From Spongiibacter taiwanensis (GTDB taxonomy: Bacteria > Pseudomonadota > Gammaproteobacteria > Pseudomonadales > Spongiibacteraceae), in NCBI RefSeq assembly GCF_023702635.1, contig NZ_CP098455.1, positions 2,976,001-3,040,000 on the forward strand: DNA of 64,000 bases, in the 5' to 3' direction. The notes below the pieces were generated by a model. The model was given only the letters and a program-made list of their open reading frames with translations, searched no databases and was not told where the DNA came from. Below, piece by piece: positions 40,818 through 48,573 of this stretch (the stretch's first letter is position 1; every line of letters begins with the position of its first letter). Made by a program: the position numbers and the translations under genes.

Positions 40818-42302
40818 GTGACAATTGGAATTACCGGATTCGGGGCTTACGTGCCTCGCTTGCGTTTAAATCGCAGCGCCGTCACCGAGGCTAATGCCTG
40901 GTTTGCCCCAGGCCTGAAGGGAAAGGGCAAAGGCCAGCGCAGTATGACCAACTGGGATGAAGATGCCATCACCCTGGCGGTGGCGGCGGCCCGTAATGCC
41001 TTGCCGGCATCCGTGGCCCGGGATCAGTTTGCCCGCCTGGTGCTGGCCTCTGACAGCCTGCCCTTTGCTGAGCGACTTAATGCTGGTGTTGTCGCTGCGG
41101 TCCTGCGCCTGCCCGAGGCGATTTACGCCAACGATCTGTGCGGCGCCCAAAGCGCGGCAGTGTCTGCGGTAAGCCAGTTAGTGAATGCCGCAAAGGCCGG
41201 TGAGGCAGGTCTGCTGGTGGCGGCCAGTAATCGCCGTACCCGGGCCGCCAGTCCCGCTGAACTCGATTACGGTGACGGCGCCGCTGCCCTGAGTTTCGGC
41301 AGTGACAAGGTGCTGGCAGAAGTCCTAGCCACCAGCGCCCTGACCGCCGACTTTGTCGACCGCTTCCGCCTGCAGGGCGAGGACATCGACTACTACTGGG
41401 AAGAGCGCTGGGTGCGGGATGAAGGCATCGGCGTGATGGGTCCCAAGGCCGTATCCCAGGCGTTGAATGATGCCTGTGTGAGCCCGGATGCCATTGATCA
41501 TTTTATTTTCCCCACCGTGTTTCGCGGCGCCGATGCCCAGCTGGCGAAAAAATGCGGCATTGCCGCCGAGGCCGTGGCGGACAATCTTGCGGCCACCGTC
41601 GGCGATACCGGCAGCGCCCACGCCCTGCTGATGCTCTGTAGTGTGTTGGAGCAGGCCTCGCCCGGCCAGACCATTTTGCTGTGCCAGTTTGGCAGCGGTA
41701 TTTCCTGCGCCTTGCTGAAAGTGACCGAGGCCATTGCCGACTTCAAGCCCGTCAAGAGCCTGGCGGAGCAGATCGCCGCCGGCAAGGAAGAAAACAGTTA
41801 CACCCGTTACCTGGCCTACAAAGGCCAATTAAAACTGGAGCGGGGCATGCGCGGCGAGCAGGATAAAAAGACCGCCCTCAGCACGTCCTGGCGCCATCAC
41901 GACGCCCTGCTGGGCTTTGTGGGTGGTCGCTGCACGGTCAGTGGCGATGTTCACTTTCCGCCTTCACGGATCAGCTATACCCCCGGTGCGCCGTCCCAGG
42001 ATACTCAGGAACCCTATCCCCTAGCGGATAAGAAAGGCCGCATTTTGAGTTGGTCGGCAGAGTATCTGTCGTCCTACATGGCGCCGCCCCATCAATACGG
42101 CCAGGTGGACTTTGAGGGCGGCGGACGGCTGCTGATGGAGTTTACCGATGTCAGCCCCGGCGATATCGACAGTGGCGGCGAAGTTGAGATGGTGTTCCGG
42201 GTCAAGGATGTGGACGAACTGCGGGGCTACAAGCGCTATTTCTGGAAGGCCACGCCCACGTCGTATCCCGCGTCTGAGAACAGTAACGGCGAGCAGGTTT
42301 AA
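40818..42302 (+). CDS. HMG-CoA-synthase-like thiolase-fold protein fused to an OB-fold (DUF35-type) domain
   Basis: 494 residues from GTG 40818, preceded by GAGAGG. The N-terminal 330 residues are a thiolase/HMG-CoA-synthase fold (ITGFGAYVPRLRLNRSAVTE, about 5-24) with a Cys in NDLCGAQSAAVSAVSQL (about 110). The C-terminal 160 residues are OB-fold-like and include GFVGGRCTVSGDVHFPPSRI. The usual zinc-ribbon CxxC is reduced. Such proteins pair with SCP2-type thiolases to give heteromeric carbon-carbon cleaving or condensing enzymes, as in steroid side-chain and benzylsuccinate pathways. The next gene, a thiolase 13 bp away, is the likely partner. Confidence 0.82.
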   Translation: MTIGITGFGAYVPRLRLNRSAVTEANAWFAPGLKGKGKGQRSMTNWDEDAITLAVAAARNALPASVARDQFARLVLASDSLPFAERLNAGVVAAVLRLPEAIYANDLCGAQSAAVSAVSQLVNAAKAGEAGLLVAASNRRTRAASPAELDYGDGAAALSFGSDKVLAEVLATSALTADFVDRFRLQGEDIDYYWEERWVRDEGIGVMGPKAVSQALNDACVSPDAIDHFIFPTVFRGADAQLAKKCGIAAEAVADNLAATVGDTGSAHALLMLCSVLEQASPGQTILLCQFGSGISCALLKVTEAIADFKPVKSLAEQIAAGKEENSYTRYLAYKGQLKLERGMRGEQDKKTALSTSWRHHDALLGFVGGRCTVSGDVHFPPSRISYTPGAPSQDTQEPYPLADKKGRILSWSAEYLSSYMAPPHQYGQVDFEGGGRLLMEFTDVSPGDIDSGGEVEMVFRVKDVDELRGYKRYFWKATPTSYPASENSNGEQV

Positions 42303-42315
42303 GAGAGGTTAGAAA

Positions 42316-43518
42316 ATGCCCCAAGGAATTAAAGACAAGGTCGCCATCCTCGGCATGGGTTGCTCCAAGTTCGGTGAGCGCTGGGACGCCAGCCCCGAAG
42401 ACCTGATGGTGGAAGCCTACAACGAAGCCATGCAGGACGCCGGCATCACCCCGGAGCAGCTCGATGCCACCTGGTTCTCCACCCATATGGAAGACGTGGG
42501 CACCGGTCGCGGCGGTATCCCCATGAGTATCGCCCTGCGCCTGCCTAATATTGGCGTGACTCGAGTGGAGAATTTCTGCGCTGGCGGTTCAGAAGCAGTG
42601 CGGGCGGCGGTCTACGCGGTGGCCTCCGGCGCCTGCGATATCGCTCTGGCCCTGGGTGTAGAGAAACTCAAAGACACCGGCTACGGCGGACTGCCGGTGG
42701 CCACCGTGGGCACTTATATTCCCCAGTGGTATCCGGCGGCCGTGGCCCCGGCTAACTTCGCCCAACTGGCGGCGGCCTACCGGGCCAAGCATGGGATTGA
42801 TAAAGCTACCCTGAAAGAAGCGATCTCCCAGGTGTCGGTAAAGAGCCACGCCAACGGCGCTAAAAACCCCAAGGCCCACCTGCGCAAAGAGATCACGGTG
42901 GATCAGTGTTTGCGGGCACCCAAAATCGCCGAGCCCCTGGGGCTGTTCGATTGCTGTGGGGTGTCCGACGGCGCGGCGGCGGTGATTGTGACCCGGCCGG
43001 AGATCGCCCGGGAACTGGGTAAAACCGATCTGGTGAGCTTTAAAGCCTTACAAGTAGCGGTGTCTAACGGCTGGGAAATGTCGAGCAGTGAGTGGGATGG
43101 CAGCTACTTTCATACCGCCCGCATCGCCTCGAAAAAAGCCTACGAAGAAGCGGGTATCAGCAAGCCCCGGGAAGAAATCAGCATGACCGAGGTCCACGAC
43201 TGCTTCTCGGTCACTGAAATGGTCACCATGGAAGACCTGCAATTGTCCGATGAGGGCAAGTCATGGCGGGACGTGCTGGATGGCAAGTTCAACGCGGATG
43301 GCGCCATTCCCTGTCAGATCGACGGTGGCCTGAAATGCTTTGGCCACCCGGTGGGGGCCAGCGGTATTCGCATGCTCTACGAAATGTATCTGCAACTACA
43401 GGGTCGGGCGGACCAGCGTCAGCTTGCCGATGTACGCACCGGGCTGATCCACAATCTGGGCGGCCAGCCCAACCAGAATATTTGTAGCGTCTCCATTGTG
43501 GGTCGCCTGGGAGAGTAG
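42316..43518 (+). CDS. SCP2-type acetyl-CoA acetyltransferase/thiolase
   Basis: 400 residues. It starts MPQGIKDKVAILGMGCSKFGERWD. The active-site Cys is in VENFCAGGSEAVRAAVYAVA (about 84-103), and TEVHDCFSVTEMVTMEDL (about 290-307) and GGLKCFGHPVGASGIRM (about 336-352) are present. Family chemistry is cleavage of a 3-oxoacyl-CoA or retro-aldol cleavage. It directly follows the OB-fold-containing synthase-like protein, a pairing seen in steroid and aromatic side-chain catabolism. A second thiolase of the same class stands at 33217. Two copies suggest more than one cleavage step. Confidence 0.93.
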   Translation: MPQGIKDKVAILGMGCSKFGERWDASPEDLMVEAYNEAMQDAGITPEQLDATWFSTHMEDVGTGRGGIPMSIALRLPNIGVTRVENFCAGGSEAVRAAVYAVASGACDIALALGVEKLKDTGYGGLPVATVGTYIPQWYPAAVAPANFAQLAAAYRAKHGIDKATLKEAISQVSVKSHANGAKNPKAHLRKEITVDQCLRAPKIAEPLGLFDCCGVSDGAAAVIVTRPEIARELGKTDLVSFKALQVAVSNGWEMSSSEWDGSYFHTARIASKKAYEEAGISKPREEISMTEVHDCFSVTEMVTMEDLQLSDEGKSWRDVLDGKFNADGAIPCQIDGGLKCFGHPVGASGIRMLYEMYLQLQGRADQRQLADVRTGLIHNLGGQPNQNICSVSIVGRLGE

Positions 43519-43523
43519 TGCCG

Positions 43524-44330
43524 ATGAGTGTGATTCTGGTCGACAGTCCCTCCGCCCATGTTCGGCGGGTCTTGATCAATCGGCCCGCCAAGCGCAACGC
43601 CATTGATTTTGATGTGCGCCAGCAGATGACCGAGGCCCTGCTGCAATTGCGGGAAGACGCCAGTGTGCGGGCCATTGTGCTGGGCGGTGTGGAAGGCGTG
43701 TTCTCCGCCGGTGGTGATGTGCCCAGCATGGGCGGTCTGGATGAAGCCGGTGCCCGGGCGCGGATGCAACATATCCATGCGCTGTGTCGTCTGGTGGCCG
43801 ACAGCAAGGTGCCGGTGGTGTCGGCGGTGGAAGGCTTTTGCGCGGGCGCTGCGGTGGGGTTGGCCCTGCTGGGTGATCATATTGTGGTGGGTAAAAGCAC
43901 CAAGATTCTGTTCCCCTTTATGCGCCTGGGGCTGGTGCCGGACTGGGGCACCCTCCGCACCCTGCCAGCCCGGGTTGGGGTGGCCGTCGCCAAACGGATT
44001 ATGACCAACGGCCAGATGATCCTGGCTGACGAGGCCCTGCAGATTGGCCTGGCCGACAGCAATGCCGGCGAGGGCGACATTATGGCGGCGGCGGTGGCCC
44101 AGGCCGAGACTATGGCGGTTCTGCCCGGCGATGCCTTTTACCTGCTCAAACAGAGCTTGATGCACCCCTCGGCCAGCCTTGAACAGGAATGGCAGCGGGA
44201 GGAAAACGACCAGGCTCAGCTGTTGACCGGCCCCGACTTTGAAGAGGGCTTTGCCGCCTTTAACGAAAAGCGCGACCCGGATTTTGTGGCGGCCATGCAG
44301 GCAAGACAAGAGGGAGGCAAACATGACTGA
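43524..44330 (+). CDS. Enoyl-CoA hydratase/isomerase family protein
   Basis: About 268 residues from ATG 43524 (MSVILVDSPSAHVRRVLI). A GTG 6 bp earlier is also possible. It is a crotonase fold with VLGGVEGVFSAGGDVPSMGG (about 53-72) and FCAGAAVGLALLGDHIVVGK (about 108-127). In the next block (FPFMRLGLVPDWGTLRTL) Asp occupies the catalytic Glu region, as in some isomerases, BadI-like enzymes or decarboxylases. It overlaps the following hydratase gene by 8 bp, so the two are co-translated and probably act in sequence on the same acyl-CoA. Confidence 0.88.
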   Translation: MSVILVDSPSAHVRRVLINRPAKRNAIDFDVRQQMTEALLQLREDASVRAIVLGGVEGVFSAGGDVPSMGGLDEAGARARMQHIHALCRLVADSKVPVVSAVEGFCAGAAVGLALLGDHIVVGKSTKILFPFMRLGLVPDWGTLRTLPARVGVAVAKRIMTNGQMILADEALQIGLADSNAGEGDIMAAAVAQAETMAVLPGDAFYLLKQSLMHPSASLEQEWQREENDQAQLLTGPDFEEGFAAFNEKRDPDFVAAMQARQEGGKHD

Positions 44331-45096
44331 GGCCCTGGTCAAGATAGCGCGAGAGGGCGCTGTTGCCACCATTACCCTCAACCGGCCGGAAAAACGCAAT
44401 GCCCTGGATTTGGCTCTGCGCGGCGCGATTGCCGATGCCTTTCGGGAACTGGAAAAAGACCCCGCGGTTCTGGCCATTGTCATTACCGGCGGTGACGAGG
44501 TTTTTGCGGCCGGTGCCGACCTGAATTTGCTGGTGGATAAGGGCTCCCAGCAGGTGGCGGACATTGATCTGGGCCAGTACTGGGCCCCGGTAGCCAATTG
44601 CAGCAAGCCCGTGGTGGCGGCGGTGAGCGGCTTTGCCCTGGGCGCAGGCTGCGAGCTGGTAATGATGTGCGACATTATCGTCGCCGACGACAGCGCCCGC
44701 TTTGGTCAGCCCGAGGCGCGGGTGGGCATTATGCCCGGCGCCGGTGGCAGCCAACGTTTGATTCGGGCGGTAGGCAAGGCCGTGGCCAGCATGATGCTGA
44801 TGAGCGGCGAGGCCATTACCGGCGAGCGGGCTTATCAGCTGGGGCTGATCAGTGAGTTGGCCGAGCCGGGGCAGACTTTGTCCCGGGCCCAGCAGTTGGC
44901 CAAGGCCGCCAGCAAAATGCCACCCAAGGCCATCGCGGCGATTAAGCGCGTATTGAAGCAGGGCGCGGACCTGCCCCTGGACGCGGCACTGACCATGGAA
45001 AACCGCGAGTTTTTGCTGCTGTTTGATACCGAAGACAAGACCGAGGGGATGACCGCGTTTTTGGAAAAGCGCAAGGCGGAGTTTAAAGGACGCTGA
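44323..45096 (+). CDS. Enoyl-CoA hydratase (PaaF/BadK-like)
   Basis: 257 residues from ATG 44323, preceded by AGGGAGG. Typical short-chain hydratase motifs are ITLNRPEKRNALDLALR (about 19-35), VFAAGADLNLL (about 61-71), SGFALGAGCELVMMCDIIVA (about 101-120) and FGQPEARVGIMPGAGGSQRL (about 127-146), with the catalytic Glu residues expected in the last two. Of the hydratases in this block it looks most like a classical hydratase. A compact nested-hairpin element begins 2 bp after its stop, before the next operon gene. Confidence 0.92.
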   Translation: MTEALVKIAREGAVATITLNRPEKRNALDLALRGAIADAFRELEKDPAVLAIVITGGDEVFAAGADLNLLVDKGSQQVADIDLGQYWAPVANCSKPVVAAVSGFALGAGCELVMMCDIIVADDSARFGQPEARVGIMPGAGGSQRLIRAVGKAVASMMLMSGEAITGERAYQLGLISELAEPGQTLSRAQQLAKAASKMPPKAIAAIKRVLKQGADLPLDAALTMENREFLLLFDTEDKTEGMTAFLEKRKAEFKGR

Positions 45097-45097
45097 A

Positions 45098-45205
45098 CGC
45101 TGGACGGGAGACGGAAGACGCAAAAGCGAGTGCGGCGTCGCCGCACAAAGCTGCGTATGCAGCGAAGCTGCCCTGGTGTTAGCGTCTTCCGTCTCCCGTC
45201 CAGCG
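45098..45205. repeat. 108-bp nested palindromic element with perfect 24-bp inverted ends
   Basis: Left arm (45098-45121, CGCTGGACGGGAGACGGAAG...) and right arm (45182-45205) are perfect reverse complements over 24 bp. The 60-bp centre holds two further hairpins, GTGCGGCG-T-CGCCGCAC and GCTGC-GTAT-GCAGC, giving a cloverleaf-like fold. It starts 2 bp after a stop codon and ends 69 bp before the next gene. It is likely a REP/MITE-type intergenic repeat, possibly also affecting mRNA processing within the operon. Confidence 0.8.
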
Positions 45206-45274
45206 CTTTGCACTCAAACAGCACCACCGAACTAAATAAACACGCATAACGACACGAAGCAAAGGACCATCACC

Positions 45275-46786
45275 GTGAGAGAAATTAAACGCATTGGGGT
45301 TTTGGGCGCGGGCACTATGGGCCGCGGCATTATCCAGTTGTTTGCCCAATCCGGTTACGAGGTATTTTGCTTTGACAGTTTTGCCGGCGCGGTGCCCAAG
45401 GCCGTGGATTTTGTTGCCGGTCTGTTGGATCGGGCGGTGGAAAAAGGCCGCAGCACGCGGGACGAAGCCGATGCCACAATGTCCCGGATTCACGCTTGTG
45501 ACAGCCTCAGTCAATTGGCCGACTGCGATCTGGTGGTCGAGGCCATTATTGAAACCATCGAGGCCAAGCAGGCGGCCTTTAAGGAGCTGGAGAGCGTGGT
45601 TTCGCCTTCCTGCATTCTGGCCAGTAATACCTCTTCCTTGACCGTGGCGGAAATCGCGGCGGCCTGCCAGCATCCGGAGCGGGTCGCCGGGCTGCATTTC
45701 TTTAATCCGGTGCCGCTGATGAAGGTGGCGGAAATTATCGCGGCGGTGCGCAGTGCGCCGGAGAATATCGAGGCCCTCAAAACATTGATTGAGTCCTGCG
45801 GCCACCGGGGTGTGGTCGCCGCCGATCAGCCCGGCTTTTTGGTGAACCATGCTGGACGCGGGCTGTACACCGAAGGTTTGCGCATTATCGAAGATCAGTG
45901 CGCGTCAGTGCAGGACGTGGATACCCTGATGCGTGAGGCCGCCGGATTCAAGATGGGCCCCTTTGAGCTACTGGACCTGACTGGGCTGGATGTGTCCGGC
46001 AAGGTGATGGAATCCATCTACAGCCAGTTTCAGCACGAAGCCCGCTTTCGGCCCTCACCCCTGGTTGCCCCGCGTATTGCGGCGGGGCTGTTTGGACGCA
46101 AATCCGGCGAGGGTTGGTATCGCTATGACAACAACCAGCGCCAGGATACGCCGACCTTGCCGGTGCCGGTGCTGCCCGGTGCCATCGGCGTGTGGGTAGA
46201 CCCGGCAGCAGACGATGCGGCTGGCCTGAAAGCCCTGGTAGAGCAGGGCGGCGCGACCCTTTCTGCGCAAGCTGATACCGCCGATCTTCTGTTGATCCAG
46301 CCCTGGGGCTGGGATGTCAGCACCTACTGCGCGGAGCGAGAACTGGATGCCAGCCGCTGCGTGGCCATTGATCCGCTGCCGGGTTTGGAGAAACGCTGCA
46401 CATTGATGATCAGTCCCATCACCACCGTGCAGGCCCGGGATGCGGCCCACGCGCTGCTGGCCCAGGACGCCGCCGTCACCCTTATCAATGACAGCCCCGG
46501 TTTTGTCTGCCAGCGCATTCTCGCCACCATCGTCAATATCGCCTGCAATATTGTCCAGCGCGGTATTGCCAGTGTCGAAGATCTGGAAGATGCCGTGCGG
46601 CTGGGTCTGGGCTATCCCAAAGGCCCTCTGACGATAGGTGAAGAAATCGGTGCTGAAAAAATCCTGGCGATTCTGGAAGCCATGCAGGTTCAAACCGGCG
46701 ATATGCGCTACCGTCCCAGCTTGTGGTTGAGTCGCCGGGTAAGGCTCGGCGTGAGTCTTCTGACTGAGGAGGCGAATCGCCGATGA
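45275..46786 (+). CDS. 3-Hydroxyacyl-CoA dehydrogenase (PaaH-like, two C-terminal domains)
   Basis: 503 residues from GTG 45275, preceded by AAAGGA. The NAD-binding motif is GVLGAGTMGRGIIQLFAQSG (about 8-27), followed by NTSSLTVAEIAAAC (about 117-130) and GLHFFNPVPLMKVAEII (about 139-155). There are two 3HCDH domains, the second with SPGFVCQRILATIVNIACN (about 408). The length of about 500 and the duplication match PaaH/PaaC-type enzymes. It oxidises a 3-hydroxyacyl-CoA to the 3-oxo form. Its stop overlaps the next gene (ATGA), linking it to the methylsuccinyl-CoA branch. Confidence 0.93.
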   Translation: MREIKRIGVLGAGTMGRGIIQLFAQSGYEVFCFDSFAGAVPKAVDFVAGLLDRAVEKGRSTRDEADATMSRIHACDSLSQLADCDLVVEAIIETIEAKQAAFKELESVVSPSCILASNTSSLTVAEIAAACQHPERVAGLHFFNPVPLMKVAEIIAAVRSAPENIEALKTLIESCGHRGVVAADQPGFLVNHAGRGLYTEGLRIIEDQCASVQDVDTLMREAAGFKMGPFELLDLTGLDVSGKVMESIYSQFQHEARFRPSPLVAPRIAAGLFGRKSGEGWYRYDNNQRQDTPTLPVPVLPGAIGVWVDPAADDAAGLKALVEQGGATLSAQADTADLLLIQPWGWDVSTYCAERELDASRCVAIDPLPGLEKRCTLMISPITTVQARDAAHALLAQDAAVTLINDSPGFVCQRILATIVNIACNIVQRGIASVEDLEDAVRLGLGYPKGPLTIGEEIGAEKILAILEAMQVQTGDMRYRPSLWLSRRVRLGVSLLTEEANRR

Positions 46787-47643
46787 GTACGATCAATATC
46801 GATTACCTCGAGGGCTGGGAAGGCCGTTCCATGCAGTCCGTGGACGATATGAGTCCCTTTAAGGCCCAGGCCTTGGCAGCGGTGTTTGATCGCAATACAC
46901 CTGTTGCAGCGGGCGATGCCCTGCCCAACGGCTGGCAATGGCTGTATTTTCTCGACACCCCCAGCAGCGCCAATACCGGGGCCGACGGTCACCCGGCTAC
47001 CGGCGAGTTTTTGCCGCCCTCACCACTGCCTCGGCGGATGTGGGCGGCGGGCAAGGTACTGCACCATTCGCCACTACTGCTGGGGCAATCTGCAGAGAAA
47101 AAATCCACCATTCTGTCGGTGGATCTAAAAGACGGCAAAAGCGGCACTCTGCTGTTTGTCACGGTGGAGCACCAGATTTCCCAGGCGGGTACAACCTGCA
47201 TCACCGAGCAACAGAATCTGGTTTACCGGGAGATGCCCGCTGGTCCGGCGCCGCTGCCTGCTGGTGTGCCCGCGCCTGCTGAGGCGGACTGGCGCGACAC
47301 CCTGCAGCCCGACCCGGTGCTGCTGTTTCGCTACTCCGCCCTGACCTACAACGGCCACCGAATTCACTATGACCGGGACTACGCGGTTAACACCGAATTC
47401 TATCCGGGCCTGGTGGTGCACGGTCCGCTGCTGGCCAGCTTGTTATCCGAGGCGCTGACTCGCCACTACCCGGGCGAGCAGATCGCCAGCTTTGATTTTC
47501 GCGCCCAGCGCCCCAGCTTTGCCGACCGGGCCTTGACTCTGTGTGGCCAGCGTCAGGGCAACACCGTGGAGCTTTGGACGGTGGATGAAGAGGGCTTTAT
47601 TGGCATGAAGGCGACGGCAAGCCTTGCCGAGGGAGGGCACTAA
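46783..47643 (+). CDS. meh: 3-Methylfumaryl-CoA (mesaconyl-C4-CoA) hydratase-like, FAS1-type MaoC dehydratase
   Basis: 286 residues. The N-terminal half has the hallmark GWQWLYFLDTPSSANTG (about 47-63) and FLPPSPLPRRMWAAGKV (about 75-91). The second half has the hot-dog/MaoC block YSALTYNGHRIHYDRDYA (about 186-203) with the catalytic Asp/His region. This matches my recollection of Chloroflexus mesaconyl-C4-CoA hydratase and related FAS1-like dehydratases. The reaction would give (3S)-citramalyl-CoA. The following genes are a CitE-like lyase, a methylsuccinyl-CoA-dehydrogenase-like protein and a mesaconyl-CoA transferase-like protein, completing the pathway. An itaconyl-CoA hydratase is the closest alternative. 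Confidence 0.8.
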   Translation: MSTINIDYLEGWEGRSMQSVDDMSPFKAQALAAVFDRNTPVAAGDALPNGWQWLYFLDTPSSANTGADGHPATGEFLPPSPLPRRMWAAGKVLHHSPLLLGQSAEKKSTILSVDLKDGKSGTLLFVTVEHQISQAGTTCITEQQNLVYREMPAGPAPLPAGVPAPAEADWRDTLQPDPVLLFRYSALTYNGHRIHYDRDYAVNTEFYPGLVVHGPLLASLLSEALTRHYPGEQIASFDFRAQRPSFADRALTLCGQRQGNTVELWTVDEEGFIGMKATASLAEGGH

Positions 47644-47644
47644 G

Positions 47645-48538
47645 ATGCAAGCAAAACCCGCCTGGCGCTCGATGCTGTTCCTGCCTGCCCACGTGGAAAA
47701 ATTTGTTGCCAAGGCCCACACCCGGGGCGCTGATGCCTGCATTCTGGATCTGGAAGACAGCGTGCCCCAAGACCAGAAAGCACTGGCACGCCGCGCCATA
47801 GCGGCCGGGGCCAGCCAGATCAGCGGCCATAACGTCGGTGTGCTGGTGCGGATCAATAACGATGCCGAGGCCAATCCCCAGGCGCCGCTGCTGGCGGCGG
47901 ATATTGCCGCGGCGGTGCGCCCCGGTGTCAGTGCCCTGGTGATTCCCAAGGTGAATGATGGCGCGGTGCTGCAGCGGGTGGACGCGCTGGTCAGTCAGGC
48001 CGAGGCCAACCAAGGTTTGGCTCAGGGCTGTATTAACTTGGTGGCGCAGATTGAGGATGTACGGGGGCTGCCGCATCTGGATGAGATTTCCTGCGCCACT
48101 AAACGCCTGTTAGGGATGAGCCTGGGCTCGGAAGACTTCTCCGCCTCGGTGGGCATGCAGCCAACACCCGAGGCCCTGTACCAGCCCAATCAGATGGTGG
48201 TGTTTGCCTGCCGCCGGGCCAATATTTTGCCCTTTGGCTTTCCCTCGTCGATTGCCGAGTACAGTGATGAAGTGGCTTTTACCGCCAGCGTAAAAAAGGC
48301 GGTGGAGATGGGCTTTGTTGGCGCCTTTTGTATCCATCCCGCCCAGGCGGCAATGTTGAATGCGGGCTTTAGCCCCAGCCCGGAGGAGATTGCCGATGCC
48401 GAGGACCTGCTGGCGGCCTTGGCCCAGGCCGAGGCGGAGGGCCGGGGCGCCTTTGCCTACAAGGGCAAAATGATTGATCCACCGGTGATTGCCCGGGCCC
48501 GTGAAACCCTGCGCAGAGCGGCCAGTCTGGTCCGCTGA
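47645..48538 (+). CDS. Citramalyl-CoA / beta-methylmalyl-CoA lyase-like, CitE/HpcH family
   Basis: 297 residues from ATG 47645, 1 bp after the meh-like stop and preceded by GAGGGAGG. It has the CitE-fold start RSMLFLPAHVEKFVAKA (about 8-24), DACILDLEDSVPQDQK (about 32-47), IEDVRGLPHLDEI with the Mg-binding Glu (about 139) and LGMSLGSEDFSASVG (about 156-170) with the second metal ligand. The family cleaves or forms malyl-, methylmalyl- or citramalyl-CoA. Given its position the expected step is citramalyl-CoA to acetyl-CoA plus pyruvate. Substrate preference within the family cannot be told from sequence alone. Confidence 0.88.
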   Translation: MQAKPAWRSMLFLPAHVEKFVAKAHTRGADACILDLEDSVPQDQKALARRAIAAGASQISGHNVGVLVRINNDAEANPQAPLLAADIAAAVRPGVSALVIPKVNDGAVLQRVDALVSQAEANQGLAQGCINLVAQIEDVRGLPHLDEISCATKRLLGMSLGSEDFSASVGMQPTPEALYQPNQMVVFACRRANILPFGFPSSIAEYSDEVAFTASVKKAVEMGFVGAFCIHPAQAAMLNAGFSPSPEEIADAEDLLAALAQAEAEGRGAFAYKGKMIDPPVIARARETLRRAASLVR

Positions 48539-48573
48539 TTGCGCTGCACTGAAGAATTGATAGAGCGAATACG

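Noticed and set aside
43419-44675. 418-codon open frame antisense across two hydratase genes
   Set aside because: It spans parts of three real genes on the other strand and shows no domain. It reflects GC-rich codon use.
45098-45205. Integron attC site
   Set aside because: Length and folding are superficially similar, but the conserved attC core sequences (GTTRRRY / RYYYAAC) are absent and no cassette structure exists.
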